Source: Dyadobacter tibetensis Y620-1
GTDB lineage: Bacteria > Bacteroidota > Bacteroidia > Cytophagales > Spirosomataceae
Length of the DNA: 64,000 nucleotides
Direction of reading: 5' to 3'
Assembly (NCBI RefSeq): GCF_000566685.1
Contig: NZ_AZQN01000004.1
Span: 496,001 to 560,000, forward strand
Positions within the stretch are counted from its first letter, which is position 1. Each line of letters begins with the position of its first letter. The translations under genes and the position numbers were made by a program. Shown piece by piece: positions 45,488 to 54,633 of this stretch. The notes under the pieces are model-generated. The model made no database searches and had not been told where the DNA came from. It saw only the letters and a program-made list of their open reading frames with translations.

Positions 45488-45851
45488 AATCTAATTTTAT
45501 TTAAATGATTACTGGTTTGGAATGCTACATCAAAAAAAATATTCCAACCACTACAAAAACCTTTTCAACCTATTAATCAACCAGTTAATATGAAACAAAT
45601 CCCCCACCCCTACTCCCATATTGCTGCAAAAATGGGATATCTTTCCCCAAAAGCCTTTCCCATTTACACCCCTTACCCTACCAAAACCGTCCCATATGAG
45701 AGTAACCGGTCTATTTCTGGCAAGATTCTTGTTGCTAAACATAGAAGCGATTTTGTTTATTACGGAATACTTGGCAGTTAATATAGATATTAAAGTAGAA
45801 TGGTTCACCTAACCCTCTCTCTTAAAACTTATGAAACGATAAAATAGTAGT
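45488..45851. other. 364-bp region between YtxH and the lone receiver gene
   Basis: No convincing gene is present; short frames here (for example plus-strand 45590-45781) have no domain, signal or start context. The region contains the inverted repeat TTGGAAT/ATTCCAA (45517-45547) and should hold the promoters of the two divergent genes. Confidence 0.5.
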
Positions 45852-46232
45852 ATGAAAATTGTAATTATAGAAGATGAGGAAGATTTGGGTGTTTTGATGC
45901 GAAATTTTCTCATGAATCAATTCAAATCGATATCCCCAAATACTGAGGTAAAAATAGCACATACTTTATCAGAAGGGAAGGATTGCATTGATTCACTTAA
46001 ACCAGACTGGGTGTTTCTGGACAATAATCTTCCTGATGGGAAGGGTATTAATGAAATTGTATGCATTCGCTCCACATCCGTTTCAGAGAAAGTAACCATT
46101 GTAATGATGAGTGCTATGACGAACTTGAAAGAAGAAGCTTTAAGTAAGGGGGCTGATTATTTTTTGGACAAACCTATAAGCTTTGCTGCCGTTTCTCAGA
46201 TCATATCCAGACAAAATCCTATTGATTTTTGA
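45852..46232 (+). CDS. Stand-alone response-regulator receiver protein
   Basis: The 126-residue product is a bare CheY-type receiver: MKIVIIEDEEDLG with the acidic pair at 8-10, phosphoacceptor Asp57 in VFLDNNLPDG, a Thr/Ser switch region (VTIVMMSAM) and the conserved Lys in FLDKPISF. There is no output domain and no adjacent kinase. It may relay phosphate or control a partner protein. It is convergent with a large TPR gene. Confidence 0.9.
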   Translation: MKIVIIEDEEDLGVLMRNFLMNQFKSISPNTEVKIAHTLSEGKDCIDSLKPDWVFLDNNLPDGKGINEIVCIRSTSVSEKVTIVMMSAMTNLKEEALSKGADYFLDKPISFAAVSQIISRQNPIDF

Positions 46233-46307
46233 GTAAAATAAGGGTCAAAAACCTTATCAGCTTTCCCAAATCGTAGAATATTTTACGCAACCCGTGTTTC
46301 CGGCTTT

Positions 46308-48590
46308 TTAGCGCCACAACAGCGGACACTGAGTACCCGATTTACTCTTTCTCCCGGGCATTTTAATCTTCTGACTCCTATACTTTACTTTTCGCTTCGC
46401 TTCTACTAATGCTGGCTTACTGTCATAAGCGAGCAAGTTAAAATCTAACTCGGGTATAAAGTAATCTTCCTTGTACTTTGACACAGGTAAGGGCATAAAA
46501 TGCCGTCCTGGAAAAGTAAGGGTATCGTAAACATAATCGTAAAGATAGATCGTTACAAAGCCGTCTCTGCTGTATTTAATTCCAATGTCCGAATAAGGAC
46601 CATCATCACCTGTCGAAGCCACTAACCGCATCATCTCCTTTTGTTTACCTTTTGCCAGAATATCCATATTATACTGGAATACCCGGTGTAAAGAATCAAT
46701 CTGCAAAGCCACACCTAAATAATACTTTGCATCTTTGAGCATCTCCCTTCCTGCAAACATCACTGCAGTATTATTGAGGGCACTTTTATCCTGATAGTTT
46801 TGGTAGCTGAGCTGAGCCTGATCATATTTTTCCCAATACCGGTAGACATTCCCTTGATTTACATTATAAAACTTCCTTGTCGGTGCCACTTCCATGGCTT
46901 TTTTGAAATCTTTAAAGGCACCTTCATACCTTTCGTTGGCCTCTTCCAATTGCCTTCTCTGTTCGTGTCTATTACCCAGGTAAGACTGAACAATACCATG
47001 ATTATTATGCAAAAAAGATTTATCAGGATGCTCTGTAATCAGACTATCAAAGAGAGCCATTGCCCGATCGAGACGGTCATTCTCCAGCATTACTACCCCC
47101 CAACCGTTTTGAGCATTCAGGTTGTCGGTCTTCAAAGAGATTGCTGTTTTAAATACTGGATAAGCTTTATTAAACATATCAAAGTGAAGTAATAAATTAC
47201 CATAATTACTCCACATTTCACTATATCCCTTCTCTAAATTAAGGGCCTTAGCCAGAAAGGTGCCAGCACCGCTGTATTGTTTTCTAGAGATTAAGATATT
47301 ACTTAACCCACCCATAGCCTCATAACGTTTAGGATCTAGGGTAAGTGCAGTCTGAAAGGCTTTTTCCGCTACTTCTGTAAGCCCGAGGTGATAAGCAGAA
47401 AAACCTTTAGTGACAAAAAGGTCTGCATGGTAGGGATTCTGTTCACTCAGGGCCAGCGCACCAGATTCGAAATCAGAAAGTGCCTGACTGAAATGCTGCA
47501 TTCCGTAATGAGCCACCGCCCTTCCAAGAAAGGCATTAGCGAAGCTGCTGTCAATTTTCACCGCTCTATCGAATAAATTGAAGGCAAACTCATATTCCCT
47601 TTTGGACAGATGAACATTTCCGATTCCGCAAAGAAGTGCAGGGGTTTCGCGCATGGTAGAGGCTGCCAGCCGGTAATATCGCATCGCTTCATCCAACTGC
47701 TGCAGACCGTAATAGGCATGACCTAATCCCAGATAAGCTTCATTTTTATATCGGGTTTCTTTCGTAGCCAGATAACGGTCAAACATTTCCCTGGCCTTAC
47801 CATATTCATGAGTCGAAAGCAGGGCATTGGCATAGCGAATTTGAGCCTTAGGGTAGCGCCGAGAGACTTTCTCAAAATCCTTTACAGCCCTTTTGTCTTC
47901 CTGCTGGGACATATATAGGTCCCCCCGTAGTAGCCGATAGACCCCTAACTCATTTTTTTGTTTGATTGCAGTCGAAACTTCCTCGATTGCCTTCTCATAT
48001 TGCTGGTTATGTTTATAAAAAAGCCCGCTATTATAATGCCATTTGCCCGGTTGACGACCCGCGTTCTGTCCTTCCAAATAGTTCATCCCCTCTTGGATGA
48101 GCCCTTTCTTTCCATATCCATAAAGGCTATTAATGAGCACACCGGCATTCGATTCCAGGCCTGCCCAGTCAGCCTGAGCCGATTCCAGCTTTCCCGCCAT
48201 AATCGAGATTAGTCCACGATTGTATCGCATTTGATCGGGCTGCCCTGTAAAATCGGCATTACCAAATATTCTGTGGGCTTGGTGAAAGCTCCCACTAAGG
48301 GAGGCCAATACGGCTTCATTATTTTGTTTGAGCAGGGAATCGCCAACCTCGTACCGGGAGGCATGATAGCGGTCATATGCGATTTGTAATTGTCTGAGTT
48401 TTTTTTGGTATTCGGGCGCTTTCAGCAATGACATATTATGCTCTTCGAATGCCCGATTGTAATCAGGCAAAATAGCCATAAACTTTTGCTGGCAGTCGGC
48501 AAAGGTTTGTGCATATAGCCCAGCAATAGAGCCCAAATAAAGCGTCAATAGAATGATCCAACGAAGAAGACGGGTACCATGTCTTGTCAT
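46308..48590 (-). CDS. Large exported TPR-repeat protein
   Basis: The 760-residue protein has an N-terminal basic hydrophobic leader (RLLRWIILLTLYLGSIAGLYAQ, residues 7-28, probable signal peptide). At least ten consecutive TPR-like units follow (for example AYLGLGHAYYGLQQLDEAMR, AFNLFDRAVKIDSSFANAFL, AMGGLSNILISRKQYSGAGT). The C-terminal 120 residues differ, with strands such as YSRDGFVTIYLYDYVYD, and end basic. It is a periplasmic or surface scaffold. No partner is adjacent. The family is not otherwise named. Confidence 0.82.
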   Translation of the reverse strand: MTRHGTRLLRWIILLTLYLGSIAGLYAQTFADCQQKFMAILPDYNRAFEEHNMSLLKAPEYQKKLRQLQIAYDRYHASRYEVGDSLLKQNNEAVLASLSGSFHQAHRIFGNADFTGQPDQMRYNRGLISIMAGKLESAQADWAGLESNAGVLINSLYGYGKKGLIQEGMNYLEGQNAGRQPGKWHYNSGLFYKHNQQYEKAIEEVSTAIKQKNELGVYRLLRGDLYMSQQEDKRAVKDFEKVSRRYPKAQIRYANALLSTHEYGKAREMFDRYLATKETRYKNEAYLGLGHAYYGLQQLDEAMRYYRLAASTMRETPALLCGIGNVHLSKREYEFAFNLFDRAVKIDSSFANAFLGRAVAHYGMQHFSQALSDFESGALALSEQNPYHADLFVTKGFSAYHLGLTEVAEKAFQTALTLDPKRYEAMGGLSNILISRKQYSGAGTFLAKALNLEKGYSEMWSNYGNLLLHFDMFNKAYPVFKTAISLKTDNLNAQNGWGVVMLENDRLDRAMALFDSLITEHPDKSFLHNNHGIVQSYLGNRHEQRRQLEEANERYEGAFKDFKKAMEVAPTRKFYNVNQGNVYRYWEKYDQAQLSYQNYQDKSALNNTAVMFAGREMLKDAKYYLGVALQIDSLHRVFQYNMDILAKGKQKEMMRLVASTGDDGPYSDIGIKYSRDGFVTIYLYDYVYDTLTFPGRHFMPLPVSKYKEDYFIPELDFNLLAYDSKPALVEAKRKVKYRSQKIKMPGRKSKSGTQCPLLWR

Positions 48591-48702
48591 ATGAATACAG
48601 GGCGGAAACGGGTTTCAGCCTTATTTAGAGGAAGGGTCAGAACAATGGCAGTAAAAATACCAATAATTTGTCTAAATCATTAACCGTTCGCTCAGAATAT
48701 GC

Positions 48703-49434
48703 TTATTTATAACCAGTTGCTTTGAGTTTGATATTCCGAAACCATACGGAGCTCCCCCAATCTTGCAGGCCAATTCTACCGGAAAGATCATTCTGAGCAA
48801 TCGGTGCAGTACTGATTTTACTATTTGCAATCTTTTGCTTCCAATCCGCACTTCCTACCTGATGCTCTTGTACAATAAATCCATTTTGTATTACTGTGAG
48901 TTTACCTTTCTTAAATATCACATGTACCGAATTCCATTCTCCAACGGGATTGATTTCCCTCAATCGGGCATTGGCAACCCCAAAAAAATCGCCAGCCCTG
49001 TGCGTATTCTCCTTGGCTCCTTCATAAATCTGATCATCCAGAACCTGAAGTTCAAGGCCTGTATTGTAGATATGGGGATATTTCTTCTCTTCTTTAACAA
49101 AAAAGAAAATTCCACTATTGGTATATTTTTCGACTTTCCAATCGGCTTTAAACTCAAAATCACCCTTAATCGAAAAATCAGTAACCAAATCACCCCCGTC
49201 CGGTGCCTTATTACCCGCCCGCTGTGGAACATGAAGCTTTAAGCTTCCCTGATCTACCAGCCAGCTTTTCCCGGGTAGCCCGGCACCGTAAACATGCCAG
49301 CCCTTTAGGTCTTTCCCGTTAAACAGCAGGGCCCATCCCTCTGTTTTTTCCTGAACCGACAAGCTGTTAATCGCTTGTGCCCAAGCAAACTTGCTACTTA
49401 TGAGGCAGAGTAATCCTATTAATAAAATGCGCAT
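48703..49434 (-). CDS. DUF1080 protein (3-keto-disaccharide hydrolase-like), exported
   Basis: I choose the ATG at 49434, which opens a signal peptide (MRILLIGLLCLISSKFAWAQ); a TTG seven codons upstream is less likely. The 243-residue product contains GWALLFNGKDLKGWHVYG, DFEFKADWKVEKYTNSGIFF (quoted segment) and the closing RIGLQDWGSSVWFRNIKL, the DUF1080 concanavalin-like pattern. The family has been assigned to 3-keto-glycoside hydrolysis. In this window it would complement the Tat-exported oxidoreductase at 11486. The genes are 36 kb apart, so the link is only suggestive. Confidence 0.87.
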   Translation of the reverse strand: MRILLIGLLCLISSKFAWAQAINSLSVQEKTEGWALLFNGKDLKGWHVYGAGLPGKSWLVDQGSLKLHVPQRAGNKAPDGGDLVTDFSIKGDFEFKADWKVEKYTNSGIFFFVKEEKKYPHIYNTGLELQVLDDQIYEGAKENTHRAGDFFGVANARLREINPVGEWNSVHVIFKKGKLTVIQNGFIVQEHQVGSADWKQKIANSKISTAPIAQNDLSGRIGLQDWGSSVWFRNIKLKATGYK

Positions 49435-49568
49435 GATTCGGAATGATTGGATCAATAAAAATTAAATATAAACACATCCTTCCAATTTTTCCTTATTAAA
49501 TAAAGAAGGGGCAGGCCTACAATGCCCCATATTTATAAATAAAATATTGCGTCCAATTTGGGGAGAGG

Positions 49569-49628
49569 ATTTTGATCAGGATCCTATTCTATTTAAATAC
49601 ATTCGATAGCCAGAACCCTGATCAAAAT
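49569..49628. repeat. Long inverted repeat ATTTTGATCAGG/CCTGATCAAAAT
   Basis: ATTTTGATCAGG (49569-49580) and its perfect complement CCTGATCAAAAT (49617-49628) are 36 nt apart. They lie in the gap between the GH65 stop and the DUF1080 start, immediately next to the terminator at 49630-49661. An operator or alternative structure is possible. Confidence 0.6.
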
Positions 49629-49629
49629 T

Positions 49630-49661
49630 ACTGGCATGATTAATCTCTTAGTCATGCCAGT
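49630..49661 (-). terminator. Terminator of the pgmB-GH65 operon
   Basis: ACTGGCATGA (49630-49639) pairs perfectly with TCATGCCAGT (49652-49661). Read on the minus strand it follows the GH65 stop by 8 nt and is trailed by AATTTT. Confidence 0.75.
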
Positions 49662-49669
49662 TATAAAAA

Positions 49670-51991
49670 TTATAAGCTAACGGTTTCACTGGCTCCCCCC
49701 GCAACAAAGATGCGCTCGTCGCCCACCATAAGAGTGAGATCTTGCTGAGATATATTATGTACCTCCACTGTGTTTTGGGTTACCTCCACCGAGAGCAGAC
49801 TGCCCCTGAAGCCAATACGAAAACTATATCGACTCCATTGCTCGGGAAGATAAGGCTTTAGCGACAAGAGTCCCTGACGCACCCGTTGGCCAGCAAATCC
49901 TTTGACTACACTCATCCAAGTACCCGCCATGGAAGTAATGTGTAATCCATCTTCGGTATCATTATTGTAGTCGTCCAAATCTAAGCGTGCCGTCCGCAGG
50001 TACATCTCGTAGGCTTTTTCTTTCAGCCCCAGCCCGGCGGCTAATATCGCATGAACGCAGGGAGATAATGAGGACTCATGTACGGTCATTGGCTCGTAAA
50101 AATCGAAGTTACGACGAATTTCATCTTGTTGGAAATCTTCTTCAAACAGATAGATTCCCTGCAAAACATCGGCTTGTTTAATAAAGCAAGAGCGGAGAAT
50201 TCGATCCCAGGACCAATTCTGATTGATGGGTCGCTCGGGTGTGATATCCTCTACAGTCATCAAATGCTTGTCCAGGAACCCCTGCTGCTGTAAAAATACT
50301 CTTTTGGCATCATCATAGGGAAAATACATATGATCGATAATATGTCTCCAATCTCCCATTTCGCCATTTAGGTCAAAATTTGTTTTGAAGATCACATCAT
50401 TAAGACGAGCCGAATCTTTCTCCCAAAGATTATTAATTACCTCCAGGGTATACTTCAGCGTCCAAACTGCTATGTAATTGGTATACCAGTTGTTATTGAC
50501 ATTATTTTCGTATTCGTTTGGCCCGGTAACACCTAACATTACGTATTTCCCCTTCTGGGTCGACCAATTTACCCGTTGCTTCCAGAAGCGGGAGATGGCA
50601 ATCAGAACTTCGATACCGTATTGAGAGACATACGATTCATCGCCGGTATAGCGGGTATAATCGTAAATAGCAAAGGCGATTGCACCATTTCTGTGAATCT
50701 CTTCGAAGGTAATTTCCCATTCATTATGGCACTCCTCCCCATTCATTGTTACCATTGGATACAGAGCAGCTCCCCCTGTAAAACCTAACTTCTGAGCATT
50801 TTCTATCGCTTTCTGCAGATGTTTGTACCGATAGATCAACAGATTTCTAGCTACGCCCGACTCGGCAGTACTCAGATAAAATGGAATACAATAAGCCTCG
50901 GTATCCCAATAAGTACTACCTCCATATTTCTCACCCGTAAATCCTTTGGGACCAATATTGAGTGTTTCATCTTCTCCGGTATAGGTCTGTTGCAGATGAA
51001 AAATATTAAAACGAATTCCCTGTTGAGCCGCTTTATCCCCTTCTATGACGATGTCGTTAAATTCCCATTTTCTTGCCCAGGCAGCCTGATGTTCTGCCAA
51101 CATTTGGGAAAACCCTTTCCCCGTTATTCGGTCCAGATAAGTTTTCGCTGATTCCAGGAGTTTATCCGTGTCTCCATCTGTAGCAGCCAGGTTGACGGCA
51201 TATTTATACAGGGTCATTTCTTGACCAGCTCTCAGATCCAGAGTGACCGCCCCGCCTACGTATTTTTCGTTCCTAATAGGCAATGACTGGTAGTCTGTTG
51301 CCAGATCATTGATCCGAATATTGAAACGCATACCGGTAGCCACCTGAAACTGCTCTACTCCGTAAGGATTAGGTTTGGTTTCGAGAATCAAATGTCCTTC
51401 AGAAAAGCTAGTCTCTCTGTGTAACTCATTCCAGAAGGTTTCCTCATAATTGGAATCGCGGTTACGAATATTCCCGTCCAGATAAGGCGTAATGGTTACT
51501 ATTTCATCGAAATCCAGTAAAGTGATGCTATACCTTATTGCAGCACCCCGATCGTCGGCCATACTACAGAAGCGGGTGGAATGAAGCTGTATCGCTCCTC
51601 CCCCAGGCAGCGTTAAGGTGACCTTGCGATCCAAGGTACCTTCTTTCATATTTAAGGTTCGGGTAAACTGCTGAATCAGACATTTATTCAAATCCAGGGT
51701 TTCCTCCCCAATTTTCACATCTATACCTACCCAGTTGCAGGCGTTGAGAACTTTAGCAAAATAGTTAGGATAGCCGTTTTTCCACCAGCCCACCCGGGTC
51801 TTATCGGGAAAGTATACCCCTGCGACGTAATTCCCCAACAGGGTTTTTCCCGAGTAGTGCTCCTCAAAATTCCCTCTTTGCCCCATACGGCCATTGCCCA
51901 AGCTCATTAAGCTTTCAGAAATCTCATTATTAGCTTCATGAAATCCTTCTTCTATGATACACCAATCGTCGTGTGTTATATAATTCTTCAT
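49670..51991 (-). CDS. Family 65 glycoside phosphorylase, probably maltose phosphorylase
   Basis: The 773-residue cytoplasmic enzyme has an N-terminal beta-sandwich (NNEISESLMSLGNGRMGQRG, about 20-39) and an (alpha/alpha)6 barrel containing TYWDTEAYCIPFYL (about 361-374). The general-acid segment is GEECHNEWEITFEEIHRNG (about 414-432), and NQNWSWDRILRSCFIKQADVL follows near the C-terminal third. GH65 members phosphorolyse maltose, trehalose, kojibiose or nigerose to beta-glucose-1-phosphate. The upstream pgmB (30-bp gap) converts that product, and a divergent GH13 enzyme supplies malto-oligosaccharides, so maltose is most likely. Confidence 0.88.
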   Translation of the reverse strand: MKNYITHDDWCIIEEGFHEANNEISESLMSLGNGRMGQRGNFEEHYSGKTLLGNYVAGVYFPDKTRVGWWKNGYPNYFAKVLNACNWVGIDVKIGEETLDLNKCLIQQFTRTLNMKEGTLDRKVTLTLPGGGAIQLHSTRFCSMADDRGAAIRYSITLLDFDEIVTITPYLDGNIRNRDSNYEETFWNELHRETSFSEGHLILETKPNPYGVEQFQVATGMRFNIRINDLATDYQSLPIRNEKYVGGAVTLDLRAGQEMTLYKYAVNLAATDGDTDKLLESAKTYLDRITGKGFSQMLAEHQAAWARKWEFNDIVIEGDKAAQQGIRFNIFHLQQTYTGEDETLNIGPKGFTGEKYGGSTYWDTEAYCIPFYLSTAESGVARNLLIYRYKHLQKAIENAQKLGFTGGAALYPMVTMNGEECHNEWEITFEEIHRNGAIAFAIYDYTRYTGDESYVSQYGIEVLIAISRFWKQRVNWSTQKGKYVMLGVTGPNEYENNVNNNWYTNYIAVWTLKYTLEVINNLWEKDSARLNDVIFKTNFDLNGEMGDWRHIIDHMYFPYDDAKRVFLQQQGFLDKHLMTVEDITPERPINQNWSWDRILRSCFIKQADVLQGIYLFEEDFQQDEIRRNFDFYEPMTVHESSLSPCVHAILAAGLGLKEKAYEMYLRTARLDLDDYNNDTEDGLHITSMAGTWMSVVKGFAGQRVRQGLLSLKPYLPEQWSRYSFRIGFRGSLLSVEVTQNTVEVHNISQQDLTLMVGDERIFVAGGASETVSL

Positions 51992-52021
51992 ACATTTCTT
52001 TTTTAAAAGTTCTTTTAACCC

Positions 52022-52693
52022 TTAATTACTGGTATCAAACCCCAATTGAGCTTTTAGATCATCCAGTGCCAAGCCATCAAAACCCGGTAGAACCAAATCT
52101 GCTTCTGTTAACACCGTTGTAGATCCAATACCAACCGTTTTCATCCCTGCTGCATTTCCCGCCTGAACCCCCGCCACTGCATCTTCAAAAACAATAGTTT
52201 CATAGGCTTCCACACCCAGATCCTGTGCGCCCAGCTGAAATACCTGCGGGTCGGGTTTGCCTCTGGTAACCCGATTACCATCAACAATCACTTCAAATGT
52301 TTGTAGCATTCCCAGTCTTTCCAAGATCATAGGCGCATTTTTGCTAGCAGATCCTAATCCAATTTTTATATTTCTCGCTTTCAGCTCATCTAAGAAGTTA
52401 TGAATTCCCGGTAAGGCATCGCTTGGAACTATTTGTTGGCAGAGTTCCAGATAGCGCATATTTTTCTTGGCCGCACGCTCCAGCTTTTCCTTTTCTGGCA
52501 AGGATACAGACCCTAGGTCAAGAATAATCTCTAGGGATTCCATACGTCCCACACCCTTTAAAGCTTCATTTTGCTCTTCAGACAGATCAAAACCTAGCTC
52601 CTGGGCAAGTTCCCTCCAGGCAATATAATGGTACTTAGCTGTATCGACGATCACCCCGTCCAGGTCAAAAAGGCAAGCTTGTAGTGCAGGCAT
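52022..52693 (-). CDS. pgmB: Beta-phosphoglucomutase
   Basis: The 223-residue HAD-family protein has the nucleophile motif FDLDGVIVDT (Asp10, acid/base Asp12), the cap-domain KGVGRMESLEIIL (about 45-57), GLGSASKNA (about 116-124), GKPDPQVF and FEDAVAGVQAG (about 170-180). The length and the RxxSL-like cap motif fit beta-phosphoglucomutase, which turns beta-glucose-1-phosphate from the neighbouring GH65 enzyme into glucose-6-phosphate. The next gene starts 30 bp later on the same strand, so they form an operon. Confidence 0.93.
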   Translation of the reverse strand: MPALQACLFDLDGVIVDTAKYHYIAWRELAQELGFDLSEEQNEALKGVGRMESLEIILDLGSVSLPEKEKLERAAKKNMRYLELCQQIVPSDALPGIHNFLDELKARNIKIGLGSASKNAPMILERLGMLQTFEVIVDGNRVTRGKPDPQVFQLGAQDLGVEAYETIVFEDAVAGVQAGNAAGMKTVGIGSTTVLTEADLVLPGFDGLALDDLKAQLGFDTSN

Positions 52694-52828
52694 ATCATTT
52701 CAAATTTAATATCTTGCAAAATAGTGAAAGAACAACGGAATTTTAAAAACAATCGATAATATCAATTTTGAATGGCTTGTCTAACCATATTCCTTTCAAA
52801 ATGATCCTATTGAACAAGTTATCTATCA

Positions 52829-54574
52829 ATGAATTTGAATAATCAACATAAGCTAGTCATTTATCAGATTTTTACACGGCTATTTTCCAATCAAAATATC
52901 ACCAATAAGCCTTGGGGAAGTATTTCGGAAAATGGGACGGGCAAGTTTAACGACATAAATGACGCAGCTCTTACCTCCTTAAAAACCTTTGGCGTAACTC
53001 ATCTATGGTATACAGGGGTTATCGCACATGCCAGCCTTACTGACTATTCCCAGTACGGAATTCGGCCATACCATCCTTTGATTGTCAAAGGAAAAGCTGG
53101 CTCCCCCTATGCCATCCGAGACTATTATGATGTAGACCCAGATTTGGCCGTAAATGTAGCACTTCGCATGCGGGAATTTGAAGAACTACTGGAACGTACT
53201 AAGAAAAACAACCTTAAAACCATCATCGATTTTGTTCCTAACCACGTGGCCAGATCCTATTGCTCCCAGGCTCGACCTGAGGGCGTAAGAGATTTCGGAC
53301 AGGATGATGATCCTACCAAGGCCTTCGACCCTAAAAACAATTTTTATTATATCCCTTCTCAGGAATTTGTAGTTCCCGAGGGGCCTGCCCCTGCCATACC
53401 CATTACCGGCCCATATGTTGAGTCGCCAGCCAAAGCTACCGGCAACGACGTCTTTAATGCTCATCCCAGTGTGTACGATTGGTATGAAACGGTAAAATTA
53501 AATTACGGTGTTGATTACCTAAATCAGCAAAAAAAGCACTTTGATCCAATTCCCTCCACCTGGGATAAAATGTATGATATCCTCGCCTATTGGACGGACA
53601 AAGGAGTAGACGGATTTAGGTGTGACATGGCTGAAATGGTACCTGTGGAATTTTGGGGATGGGTAATTCCTAAAGTTAAAATGCTTAATCCGGAGATTAT
53701 CTTTATCGCGGAAATTTATAATCCTGCCGCCTATCATACCTATATTTTCCAGGGACATTTCGATTATTTGTATGATAAAGTAGGCCTGTATAATACTTTG
53801 CGCCCCCTTATGGAAGGGCACGGAGATGCCAGGGAGATTACTCAGCTATGGCAAAATGAATCGGGAGATATAGCCCATCATATGTTACGATTCCTGGAGA
53901 ATCATGATGAACAGCGCATTGCATCAGAGTTTTTTGCCGGAGACCCATGGGTAGCGGTTCCGGCCATAACGCTTAGCGCCACCCTACACACAGGCCCCTT
54001 TATGCTGTATGCAGGGCAGGAATTGGGTGTAAATCCCACCGAAAATGAAGGTTTTCAAGGAAAGGATGGGCGTAGTACGATCTTTGATTATTGGGGTATA
54101 CCCGAAATGCAGGAATGGATCAATGGAGGAAAATATAATCTGGAAAAGCTAAATGCTCCCGTAAGGAAATTGCGCGATTTTTATGCTAACCTAAACCAGC
54201 TGATCCTCAACCATGAAGCCATTTATGCTGGGGAATTTTACGATCTACAATATGTAAACGGCTTTGGTCAGAGTCCTAATTATGACGAGCGAAAGTTATT
54301 TTCTTATTTGCGCTACACGCAAAACGAAAAATTATTATTCGTGATTAATTTTGACCGCGCTAAAACCTTTAACACCCTAGTAAAAATTCCCGATCATGCT
54401 TGGTTTGAAAACATGAAGCTGGAAAACCCGGAAAAATATCGTCTTAAATCGATTTTTCCCCTCGAAGCAATGCGCAGTGAAATTCCTGCCTCAGGGATTA
54501 CGGTACAGGGACTTACCCTGACACTGAAACCCCTTGATGTCTGGGTACTCCGGATTGAAGACGTAAAGGCATAA
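52829..54574 (+). CDS. GH13 alpha-amylase-family glycosidase, cytoplasmic
   Basis: The 581-residue protein has the GH13 barrel signatures: IIDFVPNHVARS (about 133-144), the nucleophile region GFRCDMAEM (Asp266), the acid IFIAEIYNP (Glu295), and FLENHDEQRIAS (Asp360). There is no signal peptide, so it acts inside the cell, probably on imported malto-oligosaccharides. It is transcribed divergently from pgmB and the GH65 phosphorylase, forming a compact maltose-use locus. The exact specificity (amylase, oligo-glucosidase or maltogenic) cannot be chosen. Confidence 0.9.
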   Translation: MNLNNQHKLVIYQIFTRLFSNQNITNKPWGSISENGTGKFNDINDAALTSLKTFGVTHLWYTGVIAHASLTDYSQYGIRPYHPLIVKGKAGSPYAIRDYYDVDPDLAVNVALRMREFEELLERTKKNNLKTIIDFVPNHVARSYCSQARPEGVRDFGQDDDPTKAFDPKNNFYYIPSQEFVVPEGPAPAIPITGPYVESPAKATGNDVFNAHPSVYDWYETVKLNYGVDYLNQQKKHFDPIPSTWDKMYDILAYWTDKGVDGFRCDMAEMVPVEFWGWVIPKVKMLNPEIIFIAEIYNPAAYHTYIFQGHFDYLYDKVGLYNTLRPLMEGHGDAREITQLWQNESGDIAHHMLRFLENHDEQRIASEFFAGDPWVAVPAITLSATLHTGPFMLYAGQELGVNPTENEGFQGKDGRSTIFDYWGIPEMQEWINGGKYNLEKLNAPVRKLRDFYANLNQLILNHEAIYAGEFYDLQYVNGFGQSPNYDERKLFSYLRYTQNEKLLFVINFDRAKTFNTLVKIPDHAWFENMKLENPEKYRLKSIFPLEAMRSEIPASGITVQGLTLTLKPLDVWVLRIEDVKA

Positions 54575-54633
54575 AATTTGCCCTAAAAAAATCCAGTTAA
54601 TATATAATTGAAAGAACTTGCCCATTGGCAACT

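Noticed and set aside
45590..45781. Plus-strand 63-residue frame in the YtxH-receiver gap
   Set aside because: It has no recognisable domain, signal or start context and may be chance; the region was left as unassigned.
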